Source of the DNA: Autumnicola lenta
Lineage (GTDB): Bacteria > Bacteroidota > Bacteroidia > Flavobacteriales > Flavobacteriaceae
NCBI RefSeq assembly: GCF_031846515.1
Contig: NZ_JAVRHO010000002.1
Coordinates: 207,855-271,854 of the forward strand
DNA: 64,000 bases
Direction of reading: 5' to 3'
Shown: in pieces, positions 17,874 through 27,360 of the stretch
Layout of the letters: each line of letters opens with the position of its first letter
Numbering within the stretch: position 1 is the stretch's first letter
Translations under genes and position numbers: made by a program
Notes under the pieces: model-generated
What the model was told of the DNA's origin: nothing
The model's input: the letters and a program-made list of their open reading frames with translations, nothing else
Databases searched by the model: none

Positions 17874-19313
17874 CTAATTTACAGATTGTACAGCAAGCGT
17901 ATCCAGGGATAACCTCACCTGCAACCATTCTCTTAGCTTATTCATTTCCCGTTGTTTTGCGCTTCTCGACATCGAACTATCCCATTTCACGTTAAAAGTC
18001 GGAATAGTGTCCATCTTGGTAAAGTCTGTTACAATATTATTTGAGTAACTTAGCTGCTCGAGGTTGGTATAATTAATCTTAGCCTCCCTGCTTATCGCCT
18101 GGAACGGAATCCCGGCAGATCTGTATCTTAGCAGTTCGTTTTCCAGAAGCTGAATACGTGCATCCTTATCTTCCACTACTTGTTGATTTCTTACGTACAA
18201 ATCCTCCAGAATTCCAGATTTAACTTCAGAAGTAAGACGCGCTGCCATTTCAGAAGTCTGATCTGCTCCCTGATGAATTCTTAGGGTGACTTCCTGTAAT
18301 TCCTCCATAGATCTGATCTCCTCAACCCAATCCTGAATTTGAGATTGAGGTACGGGACGACCAATTAAATAAACATCCACAAACTTTGTTTTATAATCCT
18401 GGGCAAATTTCACTACTTCAGCTCCGGGATAATCGATCTGATTTTCCACAAACTCTTTTGTTCTGGTCACAAATACCTGCTCTCTAAGAAGGTTTACAAA
18501 CAGAAAAATACTTGGGATCATTACAAGTATTGCTAACAAAGAAGCAAGCCTGGCAGTATTTCTTCGGCGTTTGCTATTTGCATACTTTACTAATGGAAAG
18601 CCCAGGACCTTTGCGACCACAAATGTCGAAAGTGCTATAAAAACCGAATTTATGGCGAAAAGATATAAGGCGCCGCCGGCATATTCCCAATTGGCAATTG
18701 CGAGGCCGTAACCAACAGTACAAAGTGGCGGCATAAGAGCTGTGGCTATAGCCACCCCCATAATTACACTGGCAATGGTTCCTTTTTTGGTTTTTGCTAC
18801 AATTAATGCCAGACCACCGAATATTGCGACAAGAACATCCAGAATAGTTGGATAAGTACGTGCGACGAGTTCTGGTGTCTCCTGCTCTATAGGAGAAATA
18901 AGAAAGTAAAGGTAAGCCGTTAGCACACTCAGCACCACCATAACGGCCAGATTTACCAGAGAACGTTTTAACGTATCGATATCGTTTATGGCAACAGATA
19001 AACCAACTCCTACAATAGGCCCCATTAATGGAGAAATAAGCATCGCCCCAATTACCACTGCAGGACTGCTCACATTTAGCCCAATGGAAGCCACAAATAT
19101 TGAAAAAATGAGGATCCAGGCGTTATGGCCCTTAAAAGAAATATCCTTCTTTACCGTCTCTATGGTGCTATCCCTGTCTGTATCGCTAAGGATATCCAGC
19201 AACTCCCCAAAGAACGACCGCGAATGTTTTATGATATGCTTTGCAGAAGGAATATTGTTCCCATTCCCATTTTCGGCTCCGGAAGTACCCGAAGAATTTT
19301 CATTGTTTTCCAT
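17874..19313 (-). CDS. DUF389 membrane protein
   Basis: 479-aa protein. Its central DUF389 (TIGR00341-type) membrane domain, residues ~60-270, has several strongly hydrophobic helices including GAMLISPLMGPIVGVGL and GVAIATALMPPLCTVGYGLA. The C-terminal soluble part (~290-479) is predicted helical with charged stretches. The biochemical function of DUF389 is not established. It is last in a tight minus-strand run, starting 3 nt after the mannose-1-phosphate guanylyltransferase. Confidence 0.88.
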   Translation of the reverse strand: MENNENSSGTSGAENGNGNNIPSAKHIIKHSRSFFGELLDILSDTDRDSTIETVKKDISFKGHNAWILIFSIFVASIGLNVSSPAVVIGAMLISPLMGPIVGVGLSVAINDIDTLKRSLVNLAVMVVLSVLTAYLYFLISPIEQETPELVARTYPTILDVLVAIFGGLALIVAKTKKGTIASVIMGVAIATALMPPLCTVGYGLAIANWEYAGGALYLFAINSVFIALSTFVVAKVLGFPLVKYANSKRRRNTARLASLLAILVMIPSIFLFVNLLREQVFVTRTKEFVENQIDYPGAEVVKFAQDYKTKFVDVYLIGRPVPQSQIQDWVEEIRSMEELQEVTLRIHQGADQTSEMAARLTSEVKSGILEDLYVRNQQVVEDKDARIQLLENELLRYRSAGIPFQAISREAKINYTNLEQLSYSNNIVTDFTKMDTIPTFNVKWDSSMSRSAKQREMNKLREWLQVRLSLDTLAVQSVN

Positions 19314-19316
19314 CTA

Positions 19317-20396
19317 TTATCCAAGTTTATCCCCAAACTTATCAATTGCCATTTGCCGTATTTCTTTAATCCCCTGTTCATTTTTCTTCGGAACAATAAG
19401 CAGCACCTGCTCGTTCTCCAGAACGATATAATCTTTAAGACCTTCCAGTACAACTACCTTATTTTCCGATGCTCGAACGATATTACCTTCGGATTCAAAC
19501 GGAAGCAGTCGTGCATTAATTGCGGTATTCCCGTCTGCATCCTGAGGAAGTTGCTCCTGCAGCGATCCCCAGGTTCCCAGGTCATTCCACCCGAAATCGG
19601 CCGGAATCATATAAACATTTTCAGCCTTTTCAATGATTCCGTAGTCTATGGATATTTTGTTGGCAAGGTGATAATTGTCATTTATGAACTCCTGCTCTTC
19701 TTCGGTATTCCAGTATTCTTTTCCTTTTTGAAAGAGATTATGCATCTCTGGCAGATACTTTTTAAAATTCTCTATTATAGAAGAAGTTTTCCAGATAAAA
19801 ATTCCTGCATTCCAGGCATAATTGCCTTCTTCCAAAAATTTTTCAGCTCTTTTGAAGGTAGGTTTTTCTGTAAATTGCTCTACAGGAATGAGTTTTTCAT
19901 TTTCAGATTGTTGAAACTTTATGTATCCATATCCTGTATTTGGAAAAGTTGGCTTAATTCCCAGAGTAACAAGTTTATCATTTTCATGAACAGCTTCAAA
20001 AGCAAAATTCACATCATCCACAAATTTTTCCAGCCCCTGGATCCAGTGATCACTTGGTGCCACCATCATAATGGCGTCCTTGTTCTTCTCCTGGATTTTT
20101 AAAGCCGCGAGCAGTATACTGGGAGCAGTGTCCCTCATCACCGGTTCCAGTACAATTTGTTCCTGTTTAATTGTGGGAATTTGTTTTTTTACAGTTTCCT
20201 CATAACGTTCATTGGTGAGGATGATAATATTTTCCGATGGTACTATTTTTTCGAGACGGGCAAAGGTTGTCTGGATAAGTGTTTCCCCGGCTCCTAATAT
20301 ATCCTGAAATTGTTTAGGGCATGCTAAGGTACTTACTGGCCAAAACCTTGAACCTACACCTCCAGCCATCAATATTGCGTAATAGTTACTATTCAT
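19317..20396 (-). CDS. manC: Mannose-1-phosphate guanylyltransferase
   Basis: Makes GDP-mannose from mannose-1-phosphate and GTP for surface polysaccharides. The 359-aa single-domain form shows the nucleotidyltransferase signature MAGGVGSRFWPVS with the catalytic Lys in PKQF, the metal Asp in VAPSDHW, and EQFTEKP for sugar binding. No C-terminal cupin (isomerase) domain is present. It is fourth in the operon M28 peptidase, SDR, SprT, manC, DUF389. An antisense frame of 325 codons runs across it and is not coding. Confidence 0.93.
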   Translation of the reverse strand: MNSNYYAILMAGGVGSRFWPVSTLACPKQFQDILGAGETLIQTTFARLEKIVPSENIIILTNERYEETVKKQIPTIKQEQIVLEPVMRDTAPSILLAALKIQEKNKDAIMMVAPSDHWIQGLEKFVDDVNFAFEAVHENDKLVTLGIKPTFPNTGYGYIKFQQSENEKLIPVEQFTEKPTFKRAEKFLEEGNYAWNAGIFIWKTSSIIENFKKYLPEMHNLFQKGKEYWNTEEEQEFINDNYHLANKISIDYGIIEKAENVYMIPADFGWNDLGTWGSLQEQLPQDADGNTAINARLLPFESEGNIVRASENKVVVLEGLKDYIVLENEQVLLIVPKKNEQGIKEIRQMAIDKFGDKLG

Positions 20397-20407
20397 CTAA
20401 CTCGTGA

Positions 20408-21007
20408 TTAATTTTTTAAAACTTCTACTTCTGCGTTTGGCTGAAATAAATAAATTTTTCCTGTCGAAATCTCTAAACATTCATACCTCTTAATCCTCCT
20501 GGGGCCGCGCTTAAAGATCTTTCCATTGTAAATTTGAAAAACTGCTCCAAAAGGCACCTCGAAGATATAATTTTTATCGTTCTGTGGGTCGTAACTTTTT
20601 AAAGCTATTGAAAGTCTTGCATCGGTATCACTACTGGCTTTTGGGTTGCGAAAATGATGAGCAATTACAGGTAAAAGTTTATTCGGAAAAATTTCGGGCC
20701 TTATAAAGGGTAACATCAAATTGCGGAAAGTAAGTTTCCATTCCTGCCCATGCGGCTTTATATTCCTTCCGAATCTGTTAAAAGCTACTAGATGAGCGAT
20801 TTCATGTATTAAAGTTATGAGAAACCGGTACTTATTTAGATTCGCGTTTATGGTGATTTGCTGTACTCCATCCGGCATTTTTCGATAATCACCATGCCTT
20901 GTTCTGCGCTCATTGACTATTTTAAGATGCACATTATTGGTCTGAATAAGCACAAAAACGGGCTCCAGCGCATGACCTGGTAAATATTTTTCAAGAATAT
21001 GCTTCAT
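20408..21007 (-). CDS. SprT-like zinc metalloprotease-fold protein
   Basis: 199-aa protein with the SprT-like signature: LIHEIAHLVAFNRFG carries the HExxH zinc motif, and PHGQEWK the downstream zinc His. The C-terminal ~70 residues resemble the beta-rich tail of Bacteroidota SprT homologues. In eukaryotic Spartan this fold cleaves DNA-protein crosslinks; the bacterial role is not settled. It is 5 nt from the preceding SDR gene and 11 nt from manC. Confidence 0.88.
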   Translation of the reverse strand: MKHILEKYLPGHALEPVFVLIQTNNVHLKIVNERRTRHGDYRKMPDGVQQITINANLNKYRFLITLIHEIAHLVAFNRFGRNIKPHGQEWKLTFRNLMLPFIRPEIFPNKLLPVIAHHFRNPKASSDTDARLSIALKSYDPQNDKNYIFEVPFGAVFQIYNGKIFKRGPRRIKRYECLEISTGKIYLFQPNAEVEVLKN

Positions 21008-21012
21008 TAAAA

Positions 21013-21693
21013 TTAGGGAGTACTATTGGAAACCTGTAATAATTTGCCGTTGTAAAATTTATTTCCGGTTAAACTGAATTCGAAAATATAGTCTGCCATT
21101 TCTTCCGCAGAAAGTGGCGCTTTGTAGCCGGGAAAAGCCTCTTCCAGCATTTCTGTTTGTACAGCCCCTAGTGCCAAAACGTTAAAAGAAGGACCGGTTT
21201 CTTTGTACTCTTCAGCAAGCAGTTCAGTTAAAGTGATCACGGCAGCTTTACTGGAACTATAGGCCGATAATCCGGGGAATTTCATGCTTCCCTGAACTCC
21301 GCCCATCGTACTTATATTCACCACGTGAGCTTCCTTTGCCATAAAAGGCAGCATTTTCTGAATCAGTCCTACTACTCCCATTACATTGGTTTGGTAAACG
21401 CTGCTGAAATCTTCCAGGCTCAACTCTGCAAAAGGTTTATTAATAAGCAGTCCTGCATTATTCACAAGAATATCCACATTTTTCCATTCTGAAGAAACAA
21501 AACTGCTGACTTTTTCCAGATCTTCTTTTTTAGTTATGTCACAAGCTAATACTTCTACATTTTCAAGTTTAAGTTCCGAAACAGGCTCGGGATTACGGGA
21601 TAAGGCGAGTACCTTATGTCCGGCTTCCGAAAACTTTTTGGTTAGTTCAAAACCAATTCCCCGGCTTGTTCCGGTGATGATCACATGCTTCAT
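21013..21693 (-). CDS. SDR family NAD(P)-dependent oxidoreductase
   Basis: 226-aa short-chain dehydrogenase. The cofactor loop is TGTSRGIG at the N-terminus, NNAG stabilises the central sheet, and the active site is Ser (NISTMGG region) with YSSSK. The Arg after the second glycine-rich residue suggests NADPH preference, which is an inference. It starts one nucleotide after the M28 peptidase stop and is followed by the SprT-like gene after 5 nt. The substrate is unknown. Confidence 0.9.
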   Translation of the reverse strand: MKHVIITGTSRGIGFELTKKFSEAGHKVLALSRNPEPVSELKLENVEVLACDITKKEDLEKVSSFVSSEWKNVDILVNNAGLLINKPFAELSLEDFSSVYQTNVMGVVGLIQKMLPFMAKEAHVVNISTMGGVQGSMKFPGLSAYSSSKAAVITLTELLAEEYKETGPSFNVLALGAVQTEMLEEAFPGYKAPLSAEEMADYIFEFSLTGNKFYNGKLLQVSNSTP

Positions 21694-21694
21694 T

Positions 21695-22681
21695 TTAGTT
21701 GAGTTTTATTTCTTTTTCTTCAGTATTTGTCATTTCTAATATGGCGGGAAAAACTGCATCTATTAAATTGGTCATATGCTGAAAATCCATATTATCGGCC
21801 TCGTCTGAAACGTGGTGATAATATTCATAATTGGTGAAATCGAAAGTACTGATAGTTTGCGCCGGAATATTAAATTCCTCAAAAAATGGATAATTATCGC
21901 TCCGCTGAAAAAGGTTATACTCTTTTGCCTGTGGCAAAAAGCCCAAAACTTTTTCACCGGCATATTCGTTGAATTTTTCAGCAAAGTTTGAATTTTCGTA
22001 GCCGGTCAAATATGCCAGATGATTTTTTCCCTGCATCGGAATACCAATCATTTCGAGGTTAACGACCGCGTATAAATCTAAATTTTCAGCTTTTAGCTTC
22101 TGCGCAATGTGTTCTGAACCTGTAAGACCTAATTCTTCTCCGGAAAAGAGCACGAACAGTATACTCCTACCTTTATTGTCCTTTAAAGCGAACTTTCTGG
22201 CCAGTTCCATTACTGCGACTGTCCCTGCTGCATTATCATTCGCGCCATTGGCAATAGAATCGTTGCCTACAGCTTCTCCTATGCCTATATGGTCGTAATG
22301 AGCGCCTATAATTATAAACTCGTCCTTTAATTCCGGATCATTCCCCTCTAAAAAGCCAACAATATTAAATGCTTCTTTCCCTTCAACTTCAAAGCGATCC
22401 CGATAATCTTCAAAATATGGCTCTACATTATACTCTTGAAAGTACTCTTCAATAAAAGTAGCTGCTTTCTCTATCCCTTCGGTTCCTGTAGCTCTTCCCT
22501 GCAGCTCATCTGAAGCTAAAAAGCGCAAATTTTCTTCAATTTCAGCTTCTGAAGCTTCAAAACTGGCTATTTCTGTCTCCTGAGCAGTAGCATCATCTGA
22601 ATTTTTATCCTGAGTGGAGTTACAAGCGAGGAAGAATGCAGCAAAAAGCACTGCAGTTAATTTAAAGAGGTTATTTTTCAT
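21695..22681 (-). CDS. M28 family zinc aminopeptidase, lipoprotein
   Basis: 328-aa exported peptidase. Signal peptide MKNNLFKLTAVLFAAFF ends in a lipobox LACN, so it is probably an outer-membrane lipoprotein. Zinc ligands of family M28 are visible: HYDHIG, GANDNAAG, GEELGLTGSEH, NLEMIG and the late His in YYHHVSDEADN. The frame extends upstream to a TTG at 22693, but the ATG at 22681 starts the signal peptide. First gene of a five-gene minus-strand operon (M28, SDR, SprT, manC, DUF389). Confidence 0.91.
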   Translation of the reverse strand: MKNNLFKLTAVLFAAFFLACNSTQDKNSDDATAQETEIASFEASEAEIEENLRFLASDELQGRATGTEGIEKAATFIEEYFQEYNVEPYFEDYRDRFEVEGKEAFNIVGFLEGNDPELKDEFIIIGAHYDHIGIGEAVGNDSIANGANDNAAGTVAVMELARKFALKDNKGRSILFVLFSGEELGLTGSEHIAQKLKAENLDLYAVVNLEMIGIPMQGKNHLAYLTGYENSNFAEKFNEYAGEKVLGFLPQAKEYNLFQRSDNYPFFEEFNIPAQTISTFDFTNYEYYHHVSDEADNMDFQHMTNLIDAVFPAILEMTNTEEKEIKLN

Positions 22682-22712
22682 GTTATTAATCAAATTTTAG
22701 AGGAGAGCCTAG

Positions 22713-22728
22713 AATGGCAATTATCGAC
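22713..22728 (+). repeat. Copy of the dispersed AATGGCAATTWTCGAC motif
   Basis: AATGGCAATTATCGAC lies in the gap between the M28 peptidase start and the pdh terminator. It matches the core of the repeats at 39.68-40.05 kb and 55.87-56.0 kb. It is 32 nt upstream of the M28 start codon. Confidence 0.5.
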
Positions 22729-22776
22729 TTGTCACTAGCGCCGCGGCTCCCAATACCTGTTGGCACTAAAGATAAA

Positions 22777-22802
22777 AAAATCCCACTGGAGTGTGGGATT
22801 TT
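22777..22802 (-). terminator. Terminator of the pdhA-aceF operon
   Basis: AAAATCCCAC (22777-22786) pairs perfectly with GTGGGATTTT (22793-22802) around a 6-nt loop. Read on the minus strand, a run of seven T follows, which makes a classic intrinsic terminator 28 nt after the aceF stop. Confidence 0.85.
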
Positions 22803-22829
22803 AATATTGCTTATTGAAAGAATCAATGT

Positions 22830-24494
22830 CTATGCTAACATAGTCACCGGATTCTCCATATATGTTTTCAACGTTTGTAGGAACGCCGCTCCGGTAGCTC
22901 CATCCACAGTTCTGTGGTCACAGGCTAGAGTAAGTTTCATCGTATTTCCAACTACTATTTGTCCGTTTTTAACAACCGGTTTCTCCACGATTGCACCAAC
23001 AGAAAGAATAGCAGAGTTTGGCTGATTTATAATACTTGTAAACTCAACGATTCCAAACATTCCCAGGTTAGAAACAGTAAAAGTACTGCCTTCCATTTCC
23101 TGAGGTTGTAATTTTTTATTCCTGGCTTTACCGGCAAGATTTTTAACATTTCCGCCGATCTGCGTCATAGACATCTGGTCTGCAAATTTAAGCACAGGTA
23201 CCACAAGGCCTTCATCTACTGCCACGGCCACACCCATATGTATATGTTTTGCCATTTTCATAGAATCCTCACTCCATTGGCTGTTCACCTGCGGATGTTT
23301 TCTAAGCGCCATTGCACTTGCCTTGATTACCATGTCGTTAAAGGAAACCTTCACATCTGGCATTTCGTTGATCTGCTTGCGGGAAGCCATTGCGTTTTGC
23401 ATATCCACCTCTATAGTAAGGTAATAATGCGGAGCCTTAAATTTAGACTCACCCAATCTCTTCGCAATAACCTTACGCATTTGAGAATTCTTCACTTCCT
23501 CAAAGCTTTCTTCACCGGCAGGAACGTAGGGTTGTACAGAAGCTCTTTGTTCTTCACTACCTGCAGTACCTTTAGATTGCTCAGCTGGTTTTTCTGAAGG
23601 TTTGTAAGACTCGATATCTTTCTTTACAATTCTTCCGTTTTCTCCGGAACCATCAACTTTGGAAAGGTCGATTCCTTTTTCTTCAGCCATTTTCTTAGCT
23701 AAAGGAGAAGCAAAAATTCTTCCGCCGTCTTTAGATTCTGAAGTAGTTCCCGGCTTCTCTTCTGTAGCCGCTACTTCTTTCTGCTTTTCTGCAGCTTTAT
23801 CTTCTTTTTTCTCAGATTTTTCTGAAGATTTCTTTTTTCCTCCGTCTTTACTTATTCCGGAAACATCTGTTCCTTCCGGGCCAATAATTGCCAAAAGGCT
23901 GTCTACTTTTGCAGTTTCACCTTCCTGGATCCCGATTTTCAGCAAAGTTCCTTCATAGAAAGATTCGAATTCCATCGTTGCCTTATCGGTTTCGATTTCA
24001 GCAAGAATATCTCCTTCTTCAACTTTATCACCTTCTTTTTTGATCCATGTGGCAACAGTACCTTCTTCCATGGTATCACTAAGGCGTGGCATTGTAATGA
24101 TCTCTACTCCTTCCGGAATTTCACCATCACCGCTTTCTTCAGAATCGTCTTCATCTGAAGCGTTTTCTTTAGATTCCTCCTTTTTATCATCAGAAGATTT
24201 TTCTTCTTTCTTATCAGACGAGCCTCCGCCGTTAATAAGATCAGAAATATCCTCTCCTTCTTCACCAATTATAGCCAGCAGTGTATCTACAGGTGCAGTT
24301 TCACCTTCCTGTATACCAATATGAAGCAAGGTTCCTTCGTAGAAGGATTCGAACTCCATAGTCGCCTTATCGGTCTCTATTTCGGCAAGAATATCTCCTT
24401 CTTCAACCTTATCACCTTTTTTCTTAAGCCACTGTGCAACAACACCTTCTTCCATGGTGTCGCTCAATCGCGGCATATTAATTACTTCAGCCAT
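22830..24494 (-). CDS. Pyruvate dehydrogenase E2, dihydrolipoamide acetyltransferase
   Basis: Core E2 enzyme of the pyruvate dehydrogenase complex; it moves acetyl from lipoate to CoA. The 554-aa protein carries two N-terminal lipoyl domains with lipoyl-lysines K43 and K171, each in EIETDKATMEF. They are joined by acidic, lysine- and serine-rich linkers. A peripheral-subunit-binding domain near residues 260-300 (ASPLAKKMAEEKGIDL) and the catalytic acetyltransferase domain with DHRTVDG near the C-terminus follow. It starts 3 nt after pdhA. E1 beta and E3 are not in the window. Confidence 0.95.
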   Translation of the reverse strand: MAEVINMPRLSDTMEEGVVAQWLKKKGDKVEEGDILAEIETDKATMEFESFYEGTLLHIGIQEGETAPVDTLLAIIGEEGEDISDLINGGGSSDKKEEKSSDDKKEESKENASDEDDSEESGDGEIPEGVEIITMPRLSDTMEEGTVATWIKKEGDKVEEGDILAEIETDKATMEFESFYEGTLLKIGIQEGETAKVDSLLAIIGPEGTDVSGISKDGGKKKSSEKSEKKEDKAAEKQKEVAATEEKPGTTSESKDGGRIFASPLAKKMAEEKGIDLSKVDGSGENGRIVKKDIESYKPSEKPAEQSKGTAGSEEQRASVQPYVPAGEESFEEVKNSQMRKVIAKRLGESKFKAPHYYLTIEVDMQNAMASRKQINEMPDVKVSFNDMVIKASAMALRKHPQVNSQWSEDSMKMAKHIHMGVAVAVDEGLVVPVLKFADQMSMTQIGGNVKNLAGKARNKKLQPQEMEGSTFTVSNLGMFGIVEFTSIINQPNSAILSVGAIVEKPVVKNGQIVVGNTMKLTLACDHRTVDGATGAAFLQTLKTYMENPVTMLA

Positions 24495-24497
24495 AAT

Positions 24498-25499
24498 TTA
24501 GTTTACTTTATGTGATAAAAACGGGTAGTCTTCCTGTTCGTAAACAACGTCGTACATAATATTCTTATCAGGGAAATCTGACTCTTCAGCAAATTTCTCA
24601 CATTCTGATACTTTATCCTTAACGCGTTTATCTATTTCTTTTATCTCCTTTTCAGAAGCATATTTTTTATCTTTTATAACATCCAGCACCTGAGTGATAG
24701 GATCGAGTTTCTGATACTCGGCCACCTCATCTTTGGTACGGTATTTTTGAGCATCACTCATGGAGTGACCACGATACCTGTATGTTTTTAATTCAAGAAA
24801 TGTTGGACCATCTCCTTTTCTGGCTCTTGCAATTGCTTCATCTAAGGCTTCAGCAACTTTTACCGGATTCATGGCATCTACAGGTCCGCAAGGCATTTCA
24901 TAACCCTGACCAAGCTTCCAGATATCTGTTCCTTTTGCAGTACGCGCCACAGAAGTTCCCATAGCATATCCGTTATTCTCTACGCAAAAAACAACCGGAA
25001 GATCCATTTTTACAGCCATATTAAGCGTTTCATGAAGTGCTCCCTGGCGCGTCGCACCATCACCCATAAAAGTTAAAGTAACTGCATCTCTCTTGAAATA
25101 CTTATCTGCAAAAGCAAGTCCTGCTCCCAGCGGAATTTGTCCACCTACAATACCGTGACCTCCATAGAACCTGTGTTCTTTAGAGAAGATATGCATCGAC
25201 CCACCAAGCCCCATAGATGTACCGGTTTTTTTACCGTAAAGTTCTGCCATTACTCTTTTAGGATCTACTCCCATTCCAATAGGCTGAACGTGGTTACGAT
25301 AAGCGGTGATCATCTTGTCCTTTTCCAAATCCATAGCATGAAGTGCTCCTGCAAGGATAGCTTCCTGCCCGTTGTAAAGGTGTAAAAAGCCTCTAACCTT
25401 TTGTTGAATATAAACCTGCGCAAGTTTATCTTCAAATTTGCGCCAAAATAACATATCCTCATACCACTTTATATAGGTGGCTTTTGTGATTTTCTTCAT
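24498..25499 (-). CDS. pdhA: Pyruvate dehydrogenase E1 component, alpha subunit
   Basis: Thiamine-diphosphate subunit of E1. The 333-aa protein has the ThDP motif beginning GDGATRQG and ending in ENN, HGIVGGQIPLG near the active site, and the phosphorylation-loop-like YRGHSMSDAQKYRT. The partner beta subunit is encoded elsewhere, as is common in Flavobacteriia. First gene of the pdhA-aceF operon, with a -7 element about 50 nt upstream. Confidence 0.95.
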   Translation of the reverse strand: MKKITKATYIKWYEDMLFWRKFEDKLAQVYIQQKVRGFLHLYNGQEAILAGALHAMDLEKDKMITAYRNHVQPIGMGVDPKRVMAELYGKKTGTSMGLGGSMHIFSKEHRFYGGHGIVGGQIPLGAGLAFADKYFKRDAVTLTFMGDGATRQGALHETLNMAVKMDLPVVFCVENNGYAMGTSVARTAKGTDIWKLGQGYEMPCGPVDAMNPVKVAEALDEAIARARKGDGPTFLELKTYRYRGHSMSDAQKYRTKDEVAEYQKLDPITQVLDVIKDKKYASEKEIKEIDKRVKDKVSECEKFAEESDFPDKNIMYDVVYEQEDYPFLSHKVN

Positions 25500-25549
25500 A
25501 TCTAAGTATAAAATTTAGGCCGGACACATGGATTTTGCCAAGCGGATAA

Positions 25550-25557
25550 CAAAAATA
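25550..25557 (-). promoter_or_regulatory. -7 element TATTTTTG of pdhA
   Basis: On the minus strand TATTTTTG (25557-25550) matches the Bacteroidota consensus and lies 50 nt before the pdhA ATG. No clear -33 TTTG is seen. Confidence 0.5.
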
Positions 25558-25608
25558 CTATTTTCAGTAAGAATGAAAAACAGTTTTGCTGCAAAAATAA
25601 CGAAAACA

Positions 25609-26091
25609 TCATAAGATGTTCCTGTCAAATATTAAAGGTAATAAATCCTTAACCGATTTGGCCTTTAAAACCTTACCCGTTTCACCCATAAAATACAGCT
25701 CAATATTTTCTTCCTGATTCACTTCATACTCTGCCATTACCTGCCGGCAGGCACCACAGGGAGAAACAGGCGCAGCAACCGCATGCTTAAGTGATTTTGC
25801 TGAAATCGCTACTTTCTTCATTCTGACTCCCGGATATTTCGCCCCTGCATAAAAAAATGCCGTACGCTCGGCACAAAGTCCGGAAGGATATGATGCATTC
25901 TCCTGGTTACTCCCAATTACCACTTCTCCATTTTCCAAAAGAATTGCCGCTCCCACATTAAACTGAGAGTACGGAGCATAAGCATTATCCCTTGCATCAA
26001 AAGCTTTCTGCATTAAATCAAATACATCCTGAGGCATTTCTTCCAAAGCATCATACAGTTCCAGTTCAGAAGTAATATTTATTAATTTCAT
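25609..26091 (-). CDS. cdd: Cytidine deaminase
   Basis: Zinc enzyme of pyrimidine salvage that deaminates cytidine and deoxycytidine. The 160-aa length is that of the small homotetrameric class with some N-terminal extension. Zinc ligands and the catalytic Glu are in SGLCAERTAFF, and the second Cys pair in PCGACRQVMAEY. It lies between pdhA and porV, the same neighbourhood as in other flavobacteria. A terminator separates it from porV, so it is probably transcribed alone. Confidence 0.95.
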   Translation of the reverse strand: MKLINITSELELYDALEEMPQDVFDLMQKAFDARDNAYAPYSQFNVGAAILLENGEVVIGSNQENASYPSGLCAERTAFFYAGAKYPGVRMKKVAISAKSLKHAVAAPVSPCGACRQVMAEYEVNQEENIELYFMGETGKVLKAKSVKDLLPLIFDRNIL

Positions 26092-26127
26092 ATAAATCTA
26101 TTGGAAAGACAAGTTAAATCAAACAAA

Positions 26128-26157
26128 AAAAGTATCAAATCGAAATAAGATACTTTT
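26128..26157 (-). terminator. Terminator after porV
   Basis: AAAAGTATC (26128-26136) pairs perfectly with GATACTTTT (26149-26157) across a 12-nt loop. On the minus strand a T-rich run (TTTTTTTGTTTG) follows. It is 26 nt after the porV stop. Confidence 0.75.
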
Positions 26158-26182
26158 AGTGAAATTAAATTTTTATTTAAAA

Positions 26183-27334
26183 TTAATTCACGAACTCCTG
26201 CCCGAAATTAAAGGTAAGGCCAAAGCGCAAAGTTCCTTCCAGCGGGCTTGGCACATCTGAAGTTGAGAAAAGGTATGAAATATCAATGTCTACTATTTCA
26301 TATACAAAACCTGCTCCAAATGAAAGGAACCTTCTGGAACCTTTAGATTCACTCTCTGTAAAATATCCTGCTCTAAAAGCAAAAACATCCTGGTACATAT
26401 ATTCTGCGCCCAAAGCCCACGTTACTTCTCTTATTTCCTCTCCAAAACCATCAGGCGCATCCCCGAAGGAAGTGAAAATTCCTTCTATAGCACCTATCTC
26501 ATTGTATTCCTCATCATCTTCTGCATCAATATCCCCATCATCATTAAAATCCTGCGGAGTTGGCACCAGCAATTTATTAAATTCTACATAAGCACCTATT
26601 CGGTTTTGTGGATCCAGAATAAAATCGAAACCAGCCCCCGCTTTAAAATTTGTGGGTATAAAGTTTTCCTGTCCTGCATCATCATATTTCATTTTAGGCC
26701 CTATGTTTGAAATATTTGCGCCCAGCCTCCAGCGGCCATCAAAACTGTCCATATAAATAACATCACTCTGATAAAATGCTGCAATATCTACCCCAAAGCT
26801 GCTTGCCGCCCCCAGATCCTCATCGTCCTGTAATCCAAGATCAGATCGCAGGTATCTTCCCGCCACTGCCATAGAAACGTTCTCACTTAATTTAAGTGAA
26901 TACGACAAATCAAAAGTAAGCTCATTCGGATTTACAAGAAGAGGCGCCTGCTCAAAAGTCGTTCTGGTTTCGATGGACCCAAGGCTAAAATACCTGAGAC
27001 TTGCAGCAAAGGCACTACGATCATTCAGTTTATAGAAATAACTGAGATTACCGAGGAAAATATCATTTACAATGTCACTAAGATAAGGAGTGTATGAAAC
27101 ACCTACTCCCTGTTGCATTTCAGCAAATGCATATTTAGCAGGATTCCATTGTTGTGAAAATGCATCTACCGACGTAGCAACCCCCTGGTCACCCATTCCC
27201 GCAGCTCGTGCATCTGCAGCAACCTGTAGAAACGGAACTGCAGTTGTAATTACCCTGTCCCGTTCTTCCTGGGCAATAGACGAAAGACCAGACAATAAAC
27301 TGGCTCCAACCAGCATAAGTGTAATTTTTTTCAT
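26183..27334 (-). CDS. porV: Type IX secretion outer-membrane protein PorV (LptO)
   Basis: 383-aa beta-barrel shuttle of the type IX system that collects cargo at the translocon and hands it to the sortase. The signal peptide is MKKITLMLVGASLLSGLSSIAQ. The mature start has the PorV hallmark of a long surface sequence with ARAAGMGDQGVATS and WNPAKYAF, then alternating amphipathic strands to a C-terminal LRFGLTFNFG barrel end. Upstream in-frame ATGs exist at 27355 and 27346; 27334 opens the signal peptide. It is divergent from gldJ. The usual neighbour porU is absent from the gap. Confidence 0.92.
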   Translation of the reverse strand: MKKITLMLVGASLLSGLSSIAQEERDRVITTAVPFLQVAADARAAGMGDQGVATSVDAFSQQWNPAKYAFAEMQQGVGVSYTPYLSDIVNDIFLGNLSYFYKLNDRSAFAASLRYFSLGSIETRTTFEQAPLLVNPNELTFDLSYSLKLSENVSMAVAGRYLRSDLGLQDDEDLGAASSFGVDIAAFYQSDVIYMDSFDGRWRLGANISNIGPKMKYDDAGQENFIPTNFKAGAGFDFILDPQNRIGAYVEFNKLLVPTPQDFNDDGDIDAEDDEEYNEIGAIEGIFTSFGDAPDGFGEEIREVTWALGAEYMYQDVFAFRAGYFTESESKGSRRFLSFGAGFVYEIVDIDISYLFSTSDVPSPLEGTLRFGLTFNFGQEFVN

Positions 27335-27352
27335 TCTGAACATTATCTGTAA

Positions 27353-27360
27353 CAAATATA
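27353..27360 (-). promoter_or_regulatory. -7 element TATATTTG of porV
   Basis: On the minus strand TATATTTG (27360-27353) matches TAnnTTTG and lies 18 nt before the porV ATG at 27334. This supports the short start. Confidence 0.5.

Noticed and set aside
19125..20102. 325-codon plus-strand open frame
   Set aside because: It is antisense to manC and the DUF389 gene, whose families are clear. The translation is rich in Phe, Ile and Cys, typical of a shadow frame.
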